A stretch of 64,000 nucleotides of DNA from Deltaproteobacteria bacterium (GTDB lineage Bacteria > Desulfobacterota > Deferrisomatia > Deferrisomatales > JACRMM01), in NCBI GenBank assembly GCA_016214985.1, contig JACRMM010000012.1:62001-126000 (forward strand), read 5' to 3'. Positions within the stretch are counted from its first letter, which is position 1. Each line of letters opens with the position of its first letter. Shown one piece after another: positions 1 through 10,232 of this stretch. The notes beneath the pieces are model-generated. The model searched no databases, was not told the DNA's origin, and was given only the letters and a program-made list of their open reading frames with translations. Made by a program: the position numbers and the translations under genes.

Positions 1-48
1 CTTCGGTCCTTTCGGTGCGTGGTCAGTACCGCCGAACCGGCCGGCCTC

Positions 49-1161
49 CTAGCCCAACAGCTTCTTCACCTTCTCCCAGAATCCGGCGACCACGGGCTCG
101 GCGCCCTCTTCCTGAAGGCTCTGGAACTCCCGAAGGAGGTCGATCTGTCGCGGCGTGAGGTGCCGGGGCACCTCGACCGCGATGACGATCTTCTGGTCCC
201 CGCGGCCGGAGAGCCGGCCCCGGGGACCCCCTCTGCCCTTGAGGGTGAGCACGGTGCCATGCTGGGTGCCCGGAGGGATCGGGAGCCGGGCTGAGCCCTC
301 GAGCGTGGGTACGTCGATCTCTGCTCCCATCGCTGCCTGCGTGAAAGAGACCGGAACCTCACACACGACGTCGGCTCCGTGGCGCGTGAACAACGGGTGC
401 TCGCTCACGGTCAGGACCACGTAGAGGTCGCCCGCCGGGCCGCCGTGGCGCCCGAGCCCTCCTTCCCCTTGGAGACGCAGCCGGTTGCCGCTGTCGACGC
501 CCGGCGGAATGGTGAGGCTCAGGGAACGAAGCTTCTGCACTTCTCCCTGGCCGCCACACTCGGGGCAAGGGTCAGACACGACCCTCCCGGATCCTTCACA
601 CCGGGGGCACTCCCTCTCGATCGTGAAGAAGCCCTGCTGCACTCGGTGCCGACCCCTGCCTTTGCACTCGGGGCACGTGGATGCTGCGGTTCCCCGTCGG
701 GCGCCGGTGCCACGGCACGTGTCGCACGGGCGCAAGAGAGGGATCTGGATCTCTTTGGCCGCGCCGAAGACCGCCTCGCGGAAATCGATGGTCAGGTTGT
801 ACCGCAGGTCTTCTCCGCGCTCCGGGCGAGGGCCGCGGGGCCGGCGGTGTCCGAACATATCTCCGAAGATCTCGCTGAAGAGGTCGTCGACGTGGGAGTG
901 AAAGTCGAAGCCGCCGCCTCCGTAATTGCCGACGCCGCCCTCCTCGGGGTGCCCGAACTGGTCGTACCGGGCCCGCCGAGACGGGTCGGAGAGGACCTCG
1001 TGGGCCTCAGCGACCTCCTTGAACCGGGTCTCCGCCTCGACCTGGCCGGGGTTCTTGTCTGGATGGTGCCGCAGGGCCAGCTTGCGATACGCCTTCTTGA
1101 TCTCGGCGTCGCTGGCGTTGCGGTGGACCTCGAGGACGTCGTAGTAGTCGCGTTTGGCCAC
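49..1161 (-). CDS. dnaJ: Chaperone protein DnaJ
   Basis: Hsp40 co-chaperone that delivers unfolded clients to DnaK and stimulates its ATPase in the cytoplasm. The 370-residue protein has the full type I architecture: J domain (residues 4-66, HPD at 33-35), a Gly/Phe-rich linker (about 70-105), four zinc-binding CxxCxGxG repeats (about 146-206: [32 protein letters not shown]) and the C-terminal substrate-binding domains. I start it at GTG 1161, where the product begins MAKRDYY like other DnaJ proteins and an AGGAG lies 6 nt upstream; an ATG nine codons earlier is open but has no comparable site. It is the last gene of the hrcA-grpE-dnaK-dnaJ operon and is separated from dnaK by a hairpin-forming repeat. 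Confidence 0.97.
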   Translation of the reverse strand: MAKRDYYDVLEVHRNASDAEIKKAYRKLALRHHPDKNPGQVEAETRFKEVAEAHEVLSDPSRRARYDQFGHPEEGGVGNYGGGGFDFHSHVDDLFSEIFGDMFGHRRPRGPRPERGEDLRYNLTIDFREAVFGAAKEIQIPLLRPCDTCRGTGARRGTAASTCPECKGRGRHRVQQGFFTIERECPRCEGSGRVVSDPCPECGGQGEVQKLRSLSLTIPPGVDSGNRLRLQGEGGLGRHGGPAGDLYVVLTVSEHPLFTRHGADVVCEVPVSFTQAAMGAEIDVPTLEGSARLPIPPGTQHGTVLTLKGRGGPRGRLSGRGDQKIVIAVEVPRHLTPRQIDLLREFQSLQEEGAEPVVAGFWEKVKKLLG

Positions 1162-1182
1162 AAGGGCTCCTGAAAACACGTT

Positions 1183-1247
1183 CACCACAAAAGCACGGAG
1201 AACACGAGGACAGACACGTCCTTCGTGTTCTCCGTGCCCTTGTGGTG
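1183..1247. repeat. Long imperfect palindrome between dnaK and dnaJ
   Basis: The arms at 1183-1211 and 1218-1247 share the core GCACGGAGAACACGA and the outer CACCACAA; they differ by two mismatches and one extra base around a 6-nt loop. In the dnaK-dnaJ transcript this would fold into a strong hairpin. CACGGAGAACACG-type palindromes resemble intergenic repeats I recall from many environmental bacterial genomes. It could act as an RNA processing or attenuation site, but no T tract follows, so a terminator is not supported. Confidence 0.8.
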
Positions 1248-1284
1248 ACGCTGCTCTCCGGTCTCTGCCGAGAGCGGAGAAGGG

Positions 1285-3183
<1,899 letters not shown>

Positions 3184-3248
3184 GTGCTGTCTCCTCAATC
3201 GTTCAGGACCGCCCTGCGCGGCCTCAGGTTTGCGAAACGCGTCGAAGG

Positions 3249-3794
3249 TTAACCATCGCCGTCACGGGTGGCAACCTTGGATACGGCGACACGGGCAGGC
3301 CGCAGGAGCCGTCCCTTGAGCAGGTAGCCCTTCTGGAACACCTGGGCGACCCGGTTGTCTTCCTCTCCGGGGAGCTGGCAAAGGGATTCGTGCACGTTCG
3401 GGTCGAAACGCTCGCCGTCGGGTGCGACGGCCTCCACGCCGTGGCGCCCCAGGGCGTCGTGGAGCTTCAGGGCTACGTGATCGAGGCCCTCGAGAAGTGC
3501 GGGGTGGCCATCAGACCCCGTCTCCCGGGCGTGGGCGATGGCGCGCTCCAGGTCGTCGAGCACCGGAAGGAGATCCTTGAGCAGGGGCTCGCTCGCGTAC
3601 TCCAACGCCTCCCGGTAGCGTTTCTCTGTGCGCTTGCGAAAGTTGTCGAGCTCGGCGCGCTGGTACAGGAGCTGACTCTTGAGGTCCGCGATCTCCGCGT
3701 CCTTCGCCTCTAGGAGTGACTCCGGCGAGGCAGCAGGCGACTCCGTCTGGGGCGCAATCGGCTCGGTGGGTGCGTCGAGAGGTTCGTCGGTCAT
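3249..3794 (-). CDS. grpE: Nucleotide exchange factor GrpE
   Basis: Releases ADP from DnaK and resets the chaperone cycle. The 181-residue protein has an acidic, low-complexity N-terminus, a long helix with coiled-coil character (about 28-65, including [17 protein letters not shown]), the four-helix region, and a C-terminal beta domain with the family signature around [10 protein letters not shown] and the [18 protein letters not shown] end. It lies between hrcA and dnaK in the same orientation, 60 nt after hrcA. Confidence 0.96.
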   Translation of the reverse strand: MTDEPLDAPTEPIAPQTESPAASPESLLEAKDAEIADLKSQLLYQRAELDNFRKRTEKRYREALEYASEPLLKDLLPVLDDLERAIAHARETGSDGHPALLEGLDHVALKLHDALGRHGVEAVAPDGERFDPNVHESLCQLPGEEDNRVAQVFQKGYLLKGRLLRPARVAVSKVATRDGDG

Positions 3795-3854
3795 GTCGCT
3801 CTTCTCCGAAGGCGAGGGCTGATCAGATGTGGTGGGCCTGGGCCCGCTGAGAGG

Positions 3855-4892
3855 CTAGAGGGCTTCGAGGAGCTCGCCGAGCAGCCGGGCGGTGAAATCG
3901 ACCAGGCCCATCACTCGGGCGTAGTCCATCCGGGTGGGACCGATGACGCCGAGGGACCCCTGTGCGCGCCCGGGCTTCCCGTAGGACGCGGATACGACGG
4001 CGCAGTCGCTGAGATCGGTCAGGGCATTCTCCTGCCCGATGAGGACCTGGATGCCGGAGGCGCGGGAGGCGCGTTCCAGCAGGCGCAGGAGCAGGCCCTT
4101 CTTCTCGAAGGCCTCGAAGATGCTCCGCATCTTCGTCGCGTTGGCGAACTCGGGGTGGCCGAGCAGCGTCGAGGGGTCGCCGAGGAACACGCCGTCGGTC
4201 GTCGGCGCGTCCTCCAGGATGCGGTTGCCGAGCTTCAATGCCCGCTGGAGCAGCGAGTCGTAGAGAGCTTTTTCCGTGGCCATCTCGGCCAGGATCTTCT
4301 CCTTGACTGCCTGCAACGGCAGGTCTTGGAGGAGGCTATTGAGGTAGTTGGCCATCTGGTCCAACTCATCCTGGGAGCCGATCTCGGCCGCCTCGACCGG
4401 ACGGTGGTGCACAACCCCGGACTGGGACACGAGAATGACGAGGACCCGTCCTTCCCTCAGCAGCACGAATTCGATGCGCCGGAAGACGCTGGTCTCGAAC
4501 CGTGGCGCGATGACCACGCCCAGTTGGTGCGCGGTGGCCGAAAGGACCCGGGACGCCGAGTCGAGGAGGCCGTCGACATCCGGGTGCTCGAGCGCGGACA
4601 TCTGACGGCGAATCCGGCGCCGGTCCTGCACCAGGGGCGGCTCGGCGGCCATGAGGTGGTCCACGTAGTACCGGTAGCCCTTGTCCGTCGGCTGTCGGCC
4701 CGCCGAGGTGTGGGGTTGCGCGAGGTACCCGAGATCCTCCAAGTCCGCCATGACGTTGCGGATCGTCGCCGGTGAAAAGGCGAAGCGACGCTTCTTCATC
4801 AGGTAGCGTGACCCCACCGGCTCCGCGGTCTGTACGAACTCCTCCACGATCGCGCCCAGTACTTTCTGGTCCCTTTCTCCGAGTTGCTCCAC
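3855..4892 (-). CDS. hrcA: Heat-inducible transcription repressor HrcA
   Basis: Repressor that binds the CIRCE inverted repeat and shuts off the dnaK operon when GroEL keeps it folded. The 345-residue protein has the N-terminal winged helix (about 1-80, with FAFSPATIRNVMADLEDLGY and the HTSAGRQPTDKGYRYYV segment) and the GAF-like C-terminal domain ending in GPTRMDYARVMGLVDF. It starts with GTG at 4892 behind a GGGAGGAG Shine-Dalgarno. As first gene of its own operon directly behind a CIRCE site it should autoregulate. Confidence 0.96.
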   Translation of the reverse strand: MEQLGERDQKVLGAIVEEFVQTAEPVGSRYLMKKRRFAFSPATIRNVMADLEDLGYLAQPHTSAGRQPTDKGYRYYVDHLMAAEPPLVQDRRRIRRQMSALEHPDVDGLLDSASRVLSATAHQLGVVIAPRFETSVFRRIEFVLLREGRVLVILVSQSGVVHHRPVEAAEIGSQDELDQMANYLNSLLQDLPLQAVKEKILAEMATEKALYDSLLQRALKLGNRILEDAPTTDGVFLGDPSTLLGHPEFANATKMRSIFEAFEKKGLLLRLLERASRASGIQVLIGQENALTDLSDCAVVSASYGKPGRAQGSLGVIGPTRMDYARVMGLVDFTARLLGELLEAL

Positions 4893-4907
4893 CGGCTCCT
4901 CCCTTGC

Positions 4908-4934
4908 TTAGCACTCTCCGTGGCCGAGTGCTAA
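4908..4934. promoter_or_regulatory. CIRCE operator (HrcA binding site)
   Basis: TTAGCACTC, nine bases, GAGTGCTAA: a perfect match to the CIRCE inverted repeat. It lies between the -10 element and the hrcA start, where bound HrcA would block transcription initiation or escape. Confidence 0.97.
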
Positions 4935-4940
4935 GCTCGT

Positions 4941-4969
4941 ACGGTAGCAACGCCCCATGGGGGAGTCAA
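4941..4969 (-). promoter_or_regulatory. Housekeeping-type promoter of the hrcA-grpE-dnaK-dnaJ operon
   Basis: Read on the minus strand: -35 TTGACT (4969-4964), 17-bp spacer, -10 TACCGT (4946-4941). The predicted start falls at the edge of the CIRCE repeat, the usual arrangement for HrcA control. Confidence 0.75.
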
Positions 4970-5013
4970 GGCGTTTGGGTGGCGGGGAGAACGCCCGTGC
5001 CGCCTGAGGGGGC

Positions 5014-6189
5014 TCAGGTCGGTGGAGCCGGAAACCCTTCGGAGAGCCAGAGCGCGAGTCCGTCCGCGCGGCGGAGGCCCTCGCGGGTGGGGCGCCACCG
5101 GCGATGGCCCGATGACCCGTCGGCGCGGAGGAGGCCGGCGGCGGCGGCCTGCCGGATGCGTGACGTGATGATCTCAGGAGGCCGGTGGTGGCGGGCCGCC
5201 AGGTGGTCGAGATCGACGGGGACTGGACGGCGAAGGGCCAGGAAGAGGCACTCGAGGAGGGACTCCGGGGCCGTGAGGTGTTCGGACCCTCCCGGCGGCA
5301 GCCCTCCGGCGGTGAGGTGGCGGCTGTAGGCGGCGAGGTCGGCGTCGTTCCAAGAGCGACGGCCCCAGGCGCCCGCGGCCGGGTCGAAGGAGTGGGCGCC
5401 GGGTCCGAGACCGACGTAGGGGGATCGGTCCCAGTACGCGAGGTTGTGTCGGCACTCGTGGCCCGGCGCGCAGTAATTGGAGACCTCGTACGCGCCGTGT
5501 CCGCACGAGGCGAGAGCCTCGTCGACCGCTTCCCACTGCTCCTCCTCCTCGTCGGGAGACGGGAGGGCAACGGAGCCGCCGTCGGCGGCACGGGCCAGAG
5601 CGGTTCCTGGGTGAACCTCGAGACTGTACGCGGAGACGTGCCGTGCCCCCGCGTCGGTGACCGTGCGGACCCAGCGGGCGAGGGCGTCCGGGCGCGCGCC
5701 GGGGAGGCCGAGGAGGAGGTCGACGGAGACGCTCTCGGATCCCGAGCGGGCTGCGGCCTCCAGGGCGCTGAGGGCGCGGTGGGCGGTGTGGGGGCGCCCG
5801 AGGAGGGACAGGAGGGCGTCGTCGAGGCACTGGACCCCGAGGGATAAACGAGTGATGCCCGCGGTTCTGAGTCCGGAGAAGTCGAGGTCGGTCGCCGGGT
5901 TGACCTCGATCGTAACCTCGGCCTCTGAGAGGAGGCCCCAGGTTCGGTGGATCGTCTCCAGAATCGCAGCGACCCTGGAGGCTCCGAGCAGGGAGGGGGT
6001 GCCGCCGCCCAGGTACACGGTGGAGATCGCGGGGGAAGGTGTCGGGGCCCGTTGCGCTCTGCACAAGACCTCGGCGGCCACCCACGAGGGGTACTCGGCG
6101 GCCGCCTCGAGCGGTTCGCCGCTGTAGAAGGCGCAGTAGTGGCAGCGGGTGCGGCAGAACGGGACGTGGACGTAGACTGAGAACGGCAT
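5014..6189 (-). CDS. hemW: Radical SAM protein HemW (heme chaperone, HemN-like)
   Basis: HemW proteins bind heme and a radical-SAM iron-sulfur cluster and deliver heme to target proteins; they are often mislabelled as oxygen-independent coproporphyrinogen oxidase. The N-terminal motif CRTRCHYCAF (Cys 12, 16, 19 from the start used) fits HemW; true HemN has a fourth cysteine directly after. The GGGTPS and IEVNP segments of the radical SAM barrel and the HemN C-terminal domain (NLAYWDRSPYVGLGPGAHS) follow; length is about 391 residues. I start at ATG 6189, which gives the usual MPFSVYVHVPFC opening. The frame stays open to ATG 6210 and TTG 6246, but no site has a good Shine-Dalgarno and the longest would run into the rpmH promoter. 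It is divergent from rpmH. Confidence 0.9.
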   Translation of the reverse strand: MPFSVYVHVPFCRTRCHYCAFYSGEPLEAAAEYPSWVAAEVLCRAQRAPTPSPAISTVYLGGGTPSLLGASRVAAILETIHRTWGLLSEAEVTIEVNPATDLDFSGLRTAGITRLSLGVQCLDDALLSLLGRPHTAHRALSALEAAARSGSESVSVDLLLGLPGARPDALARWVRTVTDAGARHVSAYSLEVHPGTALARAADGGSVALPSPDEEEEQWEAVDEALASCGHGAYEVSNYCAPGHECRHNLAYWDRSPYVGLGPGAHSFDPAAGAWGRRSWNDADLAAYSRHLTAGGLPPGGSEHLTAPESLLECLFLALRRPVPVDLDHLAARHHRPPEIITSRIRQAAAAGLLRADGSSGHRRWRPTREGLRRADGLALWLSEGFPAPPT

Positions 6190-6247
6190 GCGCGCGATTT
6201 TAGGGGGCATGGTCGTCGTCGGCAAGGCTTTGCCCGAGAGATTCAAG

Positions 6248-6277
6248 TTGACAATCGGGCCCTGAGTCCCCTAACCT
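6248..6277 (+). promoter_or_regulatory. Probable promoter of the rpmH-rnpA operon
   Basis: A consensus -35 TTGACA (6248-6253) is followed after 18 bp by a weaker -10 TAACCT (6272-6277), 46 nt before the first ribosome start in the operon. Only the -35 is strong. Confidence 0.45.
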
Positions 6278-6310
6278 CACGCCTTTTCGATCATGCGGAG
6301 TCGTGTCCCC

Positions 6311-6325
6311 GGGAGGCGACTCGTG
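6311..6325 (+). promoter_or_regulatory. Ribosome binding site and GTG start that decide rnpA
   Basis: GGGAGG (6311-6316) stands 6 nt before GTG 6323, the last ATG/GTG/TTG in the rnpA frame until well inside the conserved core. The next Shine-Dalgarno, GAGGAGG, immediately downstream serves rpmH ATG 6339. The two genes therefore start 16 nt apart in different frames. Confidence 0.65.
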
Positions 6326-6865
6326 AGGAGGAAGACCCATGCAGCAGCACACGTTTCAGCCGAGCCGTCTTCGCCGCAAGCGCACCCACGGGTTCCTGTC
6401 CCGGATGGCGTCTGCCAACGGACGCAAGGTCCTGGCTCGCCGGCGCAGGAAGGGCCGGGCGCGTCTGGCGGTCTCGATTCCGAAGAAGTAGAGCGGGCCC
6501 CGCGGCCCGGGGCTTCGTTCCCCAAGACATGTCGGATCCGGACGCGCGCGGAATACGATCGGGCCTTTCGCTCGGGTCGGAGCGTATACACGCCCCATTT
6601 TCGGCTCGTGGTCGCGCCGGCGGCAGAGGGAGTGGGGCGGCTCGGGCTGGTTGTGTCCCGGAAGGTTGGCAAGGCCTGGGCTCGCAACCGGGTGAAGAGG
6701 CGGTTGCGGGAATATTTTCGGACGCGCCGTCACGCCTTCGCGGTTCCCGTGGATCTGGTCGTGGTGGCGAAGAAGGGAGCGGCGGAGCTCGACACGGGGG
6801 TGCTCTTCCAGGAATTGGAGGAGGGCCTCGCTCCCTGGTGGGGCGCTTCGCCGTCGGGGCGCTGA
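6323..6865 (+). CDS. rnpA: Ribonuclease P protein component, with long N-terminal extension overlapping rpmH
   Basis: Protein subunit of RNase P, which helps the RNA subunit remove 5' leaders from tRNA precursors. The core from about residue 66 ([17 protein letters not shown]) through the RNR motif [13 protein letters not shown] is a normal RnpA of about 115 residues. There is no ATG, GTG or TTG in frame between GTG 6323 and that core. The reading frame is open through all of rpmH in another frame, giving a 180-residue product with a roughly 65-residue basic, Pro/Ala/Gly-rich extension. Nested rpmH/rnpA genes are known from Thermus; by analogy I place the start at GTG 6323 (ATG 6293 is ten codons earlier). 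A rare start codon closer to the core, or a sequence error, remains possible. The 3' end overlaps yidD by 28 nt. Confidence 0.75.
   Translation: MRRKTHAAAHVSAEPSSPQAHPRVPVPDGVCQRTQGPGSPAQEGPGASGGLDSEEVERAPRPGASFPKTCRIRTRAEYDRAFRSGRSVYTPHFRLVVAPAAEGVGRLGLVVSRKVGKAWARNRVKRRLREYFRTRRHAFAVPVDLVVVAKKGAAELDTGVLFQELEEGLAPWWGASPSGR
6339..6491 (+). CDS. rpmH: Large ribosomal subunit protein bL34
   Basis: A 50-residue, strongly basic ribosomal protein beginning [20 protein letters not shown] and ending RLAVSIPKK. It matches the bL34 pattern of QPS followed by [11 protein letters not shown] and [17 protein letters not shown] 6339 has GAGGAGG a few bases upstream. The gene is entirely contained within the rnpA frame in a different phase, and stands at the head of the rpmH-rnpA-yidD-yidC cluster usual near chromosomal origins. 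Confidence 0.97.
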   Translation: MQQHTFQPSRLRRKRTHGFLSRMASANGRKVLARRRRKGRARLAVSIPKK

Positions 6866-7092
6866 TTTTCTACCGAACGTTCCTGTCTCCTCTTCATCCC
6901 CCCGCCTGCCGCTTCTACCCCTCGTGCAGCGCCTACGCCATGGAGGGGTATCGCGTGTATGGGTTCTGGAAAGCGACGCGGCTCACGGTGTTTCGGCTGC
7001 TGCGCTGCCACCCCTTTCATCCCGGTGGGTATGATCCCCTGCCGCATCCCGCTGGCCGGTTCCTGGCATCCCGGGGCGAGCCCTCGGACTAG
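6838..7092 (+). CDS. yidD: Membrane protein insertion efficiency factor YidD
   Basis: Small inner-face membrane protein of the rnpA-yidD-yidC neighbourhood, thought to help YidC/Sec insert proteins. The 84-residue product has the family pattern: an amphipathic N-terminus ([13 protein letters not shown]), CRFYPSCSAYAMEGYRVYG, and RLLRCHPFHPGGYDPLP, including all three conserved cysteines. It starts at GTG 6838 inside the end of rnpA, with GGAGGAGG about 10 nt upstream, and ends 12 nt before yidC. Confidence 0.93.
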   Translation: MGRFAVGALIFYRTFLSPLHPPACRFYPSCSAYAMEGYRVYGFWKATRLTVFRLLRCHPFHPGGYDPLPHPAGRFLASRGEPSD

Positions 7093-7104
7093 AAAGAAGA
7101 GACG

Positions 7105-8712
7105 ATGGAAACCAAACGGATGGTCCTCGCCGTGGCGCTCTCCATGGGCGTGCTGCTGGTGTTCCAATACCTCGCACCGAAGAAGACGACGCCTGTGGCG
7201 GGGAAGGCGATGGTCAGCGGAGCAGAGAGCGCCCCAATGGCTCCCGCGGCAGCGCCCGCGGTTTCTCCTGCCGGGCCTGCCGCCGGTGGGGAGACCCTGG
7301 TGCCTGCCGGAACGGTGGGGATACCCGTGACGACGGCGGCGCTGGAGAACGACAAGGTGTCGTTGGAGCTGTCGAGCCGCGGCGGCGCGATTGTGGGGGC
7401 ACGGCTCAAGGAGTACCGGGATCGCGCAGGGAAGGGGGGAAATCCGGCGGTCGTCCTCGGAGCAGCCAGCGGCAGGGACGTGGCCGGTGAGACGCGGCTC
7501 GCGGCGTTCGGGTTGGCGCCCGACGCTGCGTTTCGCGAGGTCGAGCGGGCACCCTCCCGCGTAGTGTATGCGTGGGACTCCCCGGCAGGGGCCCGCGTGG
7601 AGAAGGTGTACTCCTTGGAACCGGGCCACTATGACGTCGCGCTCTCAGTGCGGGTGCGCAATGGGACGCCCGCGGCGGTGAAGGATCAACTCGGTCTCGG
7701 CCTCGCACTCGACTACTCGGCCGAGGAGGACAAGTACATCTTCACGGGGCCGACGTACCTGCGGGGCGAGGATCTCGTACAGGTGAAGGTCAAGGACCTC
7801 AAGAAGGGGCCGAAGGAGGACTCGGGAGCGATCTCCTGGGCCGCGCTGCTGGAGAAGTACTTCCTGGTGGCCGCGATTCCCCGGGAGGCGGGCAGCACCG
7901 TGCGGGTGGACCGGCGGGAAGGGCGCGACAAGGTGCTGGAGGTCGTTCTCGCGGGGAAGGCCTTCGATCTTGCGCCCGGCACGGAGACGACCGTGGCGTA
8001 CCGGCTGTATGTGGGGCCGAAACTGGGCGAGGCACTGACGCCGCTGGGCGCCAACCTGACACGGGTGATCGACTATGGCTGGTTTACGGTGATCGCGCGG
8101 CCGCTTCTGGCGTTCTTGAAGGCGATCTACCGGGTGACGGGGAACTACGGCCTGGCCATCATCGTGCTCACTACCCTTGTGAAAGCTGCCTTCTGGCCCC
8201 TCTCGGCGAAAAGCTTCCGCTCGATGCAGAAGATGAAGGACCTTCAGCCGAAGATGGCGAAGCTCAAGGAGCGGTACGGAAACGATCGGGAGCGGCTCAA
8301 CACGGAAGTGATGCAGCTCTACAAGACGCATAAGGTGAACCCCCTGGGGGGATGCTTGCCGATGCTGCTCCAGATTCCGGTGTTCTTCGCGCTCTACCGG
8401 GTGCTGCTGTCGTCGATCGAGCTCCGGCACGCGCCGTTTCTGCTGTGGATCACGGACCTCTCCGTGAAGGACCCGTACTACGTGACGCCGCTCGTCATGG
8501 GCGTGACGATGTTCATTCAGCAGAAGCTCACACCGGCCACCGGCACGGATCCGGTGCAGGCGAAGATGATGCAGTACGGGATGCCCGCGATCTTCACGTT
8601 CATGTTCCTGAACTTCCCCGCGGGGCTCGTCGTCTACTGGCTCGTGAACAACATCCTGAGCATTGCCCAGCAGGGCATGATGATGCGGCAATCGAAGGCC
8701 GCGGCGGGCTGA
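7105..8712 (+). CDS. yidC: Membrane protein insertase YidC
   Basis: Inserts and folds inner-membrane proteins, alone or with SecYEG; ATP synthase subunits are classic substrates. The 535-residue Gram-negative form has an N-terminal anchor (about 5-24), a large periplasmic beta-supersandwich domain to about residue 325, then the conserved 60-kDa insertase domain with five membrane segments, including GNYGLAIIVLTTLVKAAFWP and the hydrophilic-groove segment before NPLGGCLPMLLQIPVFFALY. It follows yidD in the same direction. No jag/R3H gene separates it from mnmE as in many genomes. Confidence 0.97.
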   Translation: METKRMVLAVALSMGVLLVFQYLAPKKTTPVAGKAMVSGAESAPMAPAAAPAVSPAGPAAGGETLVPAGTVGIPVTTAALENDKVSLELSSRGGAIVGARLKEYRDRAGKGGNPAVVLGAASGRDVAGETRLAAFGLAPDAAFREVERAPSRVVYAWDSPAGARVEKVYSLEPGHYDVALSVRVRNGTPAAVKDQLGLGLALDYSAEEDKYIFTGPTYLRGEDLVQVKVKDLKKGPKEDSGAISWAALLEKYFLVAAIPREAGSTVRVDRREGRDKVLEVVLAGKAFDLAPGTETTVAYRLYVGPKLGEALTPLGANLTRVIDYGWFTVIARPLLAFLKAIYRVTGNYGLAIIVLTTLVKAAFWPLSAKSFRSMQKMKDLQPKMAKLKERYGNDRERLNTEVMQLYKTHKVNPLGGCLPMLLQIPVFFALYRVLLSSIELRHAPFLLWITDLSVKDPYYVTPLVMGVTMFIQQKLTPATGTDPVQAKMMQYGMPAIFTFMFLNFPAGLVVYWLVNNILSIAQQGMMMRQSKAAAG

Positions 8713-8718
8713 GACGGT

Positions 8719-8746
8719 GAGCGGGGCGGCCTTGGCCGCCCCGCTC
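8719..8746 (+). terminator. Strong hairpin after yidC
   Basis: A 13-bp perfect stem (GAGCGGGGCGGCC with its complement) closes on a 2-nt loop just after the yidC stop. No run of T follows, so it may be a weak intrinsic terminator or a transcript-stabilising hairpin. Confidence 0.6.
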
Positions 8747-8813
8747 TGCATCCGGGGCTGCGGACTGCGCGGTGTCGAAGAGGGATGCGGCGGTCGGCGA
8801 AGATGAGGAGACC

Positions 8814-10193
8814 ATGGGCCCGCTCGACGACACCATCGCGGCCGTAGCGACGGCTCCCGGAGAGGGCGGGATCGCCGTCGTGCGGGTGAGCGGTTCGGAG
8901 GCGGGGGCTGTAGCGTCGAGGTTGCTTCGAGGAGGGGGAGGAGAGCCGGTCGCCCTGCAGGCCCGCGGGGTCGCCTTTGCGCGAGTGAGGGAGCCGGGGT
9001 CGGAGCGCACGGTGGACGAGGTGTTGGCGCTGTGGATGCCTGGCCCCGCCTCCTATACGCGGGAAGATGTCTTGGAGATCCAGTGCCACGGCGGTCAGAT
9101 CGCTGGCCGGCGGATATTGGAGCTCGTCCTGGGCGAGGGCGTTCGGATCGCGGAGCCGGGCGAGTTCACTCTGCGCGCGTACCTGCGGGGGCGGATCGAC
9201 CTCGTTCAGGCAGAGGCGGTGCTGGACACGATTCAAGCCCAGACAGCCGAGGCGCTAGAGGTTCACGAGGAGCTCCTGGGGGGGAGGCTCTCGCAAGAGG
9301 TTGCTCGCTGGCAACAGGTGCTCGGCCGGGTGTTGGCTCGAGTGGAGGCAGAGTTGGACTTCGCGGAGGAGGAACTGGGCGAATGGGCGCCTGAGGAGGT
9401 CCTGGGGGAGCTCGAGGACGTCGCGGCGGCCATGGGGGAGAAGCTCGGAACCTACGCCTGGGGACGCACGTCGCGCGAGGGGTTTCGCGTCGCGCTCCTG
9501 GGCAGCCCCAACGCGGGGAAGTCCTCCTTGCTGAACTGCCTGGCTGAGGACGATCACGCCATCGTAAGCCCGATCGCGGGCACGACGCGGGATGCGATGG
9601 AGGTGAGGGTGAACGCCGGCGGAGTGCCGGTGCGGCTGGTGGACACGGCGGGCCTTCGGTCCCCAGGGGATCCGATCGAAGAAGAAGGGGTGCGAAGGGC
9701 CCGGAAGGCGGCGGCGGAGTCGGACCTGATCGTGCTTCTCTGTGACGGGGGGCGAGAGCTCTCGGAGGGAGAGGTCGGGGAGACCCGGAGCCTGATGGCG
9801 GGGGGCAAGGTCCTCCCGGTCGTGAGCAAGGTGGATCTGGGGCGGCGTCCGGAGGCGGCGCTCGCGGCCCTCTTCGGGACAGTGCCCCTCGGGGTATCGG
9901 TTCTGACCGGTGAGGGGGTGGCCGAGGTGCTCGGGGCGCTCCGGGAGGCGGCGTGGGGCAGCGGCGGCCCAGGGATCGGAGGCGCGCTTACCCGCCAGCG
10001 CCATCGGACGGCGGTCCAGTCGGCACTGTCTTGCGTGACGGAGGCGATGGACGGGCTTCGGAAAGGAATCTTCGTGGAGGTCGTGGCGAGTCGACTGCAC
10101 GAGGCGAGGCGCCGGCTGTCGGGGCTCTTGGGTTGGGGGACCCCGGAGGACGTCTTGGAGGCGATCTTCTCTGAGTTCTGCATTGGGAAGTGA
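8814..10193 (+). CDS. mnmE: tRNA uridine-5-carboxymethylaminomethyl modification GTPase MnmE
   Basis: With MnmG it builds the (carboxymethyl)aminomethyl group on the wobble uridine of certain tRNAs. The 459-residue protein has the formyl-THF-binding N-domain (TIAAVATAPGEGGIAVVRVSG), the helical domain, an inserted G domain with G1 GSPNAGKSS (about 230) and G3 DTAGLR (about 277), and the invariant C-terminal FCIGK. The G4 motif, normally NKxD, reads SKVD here. I choose ATG 8814 with GAGGAG 3 nt upstream rather than the open GTG 14 codons earlier. mnmG follows after 75 nt. Confidence 0.96.
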   Translation: MGPLDDTIAAVATAPGEGGIAVVRVSGSEAGAVASRLLRGGGGEPVALQARGVAFARVREPGSERTVDEVLALWMPGPASYTREDVLEIQCHGGQIAGRRILELVLGEGVRIAEPGEFTLRAYLRGRIDLVQAEAVLDTIQAQTAEALEVHEELLGGRLSQEVARWQQVLGRVLARVEAELDFAEEELGEWAPEEVLGELEDVAAAMGEKLGTYAWGRTSREGFRVALLGSPNAGKSSLLNCLAEDDHAIVSPIAGTTRDAMEVRVNAGGVPVRLVDTAGLRSPGDPIEEEGVRRARKAAAESDLIVLLCDGGRELSEGEVGETRSLMAGGKVLPVVSKVDLGRRPEAALAALFGTVPLGVSVLTGEGVAEVLGALREAAWGSGGPGIGGALTRQRHRTAVQSALSCVTEAMDGLRKGIFVEVVASRLHEARRRLSGLLGWGTPEDVLEAIFSEFCIGK

Positions 10194-10232
10194 CCAGCCT
10201 AAAGTTGTTACATTACGGCAACTTGCTGTGGG

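Noticed and set aside
5014-6189. Coproporphyrinogen III dehydrogenase HemN
   Set aside because: The cysteine motif lacks the fourth Cys of HemN (CAF instead of CxC) and fits HemW.
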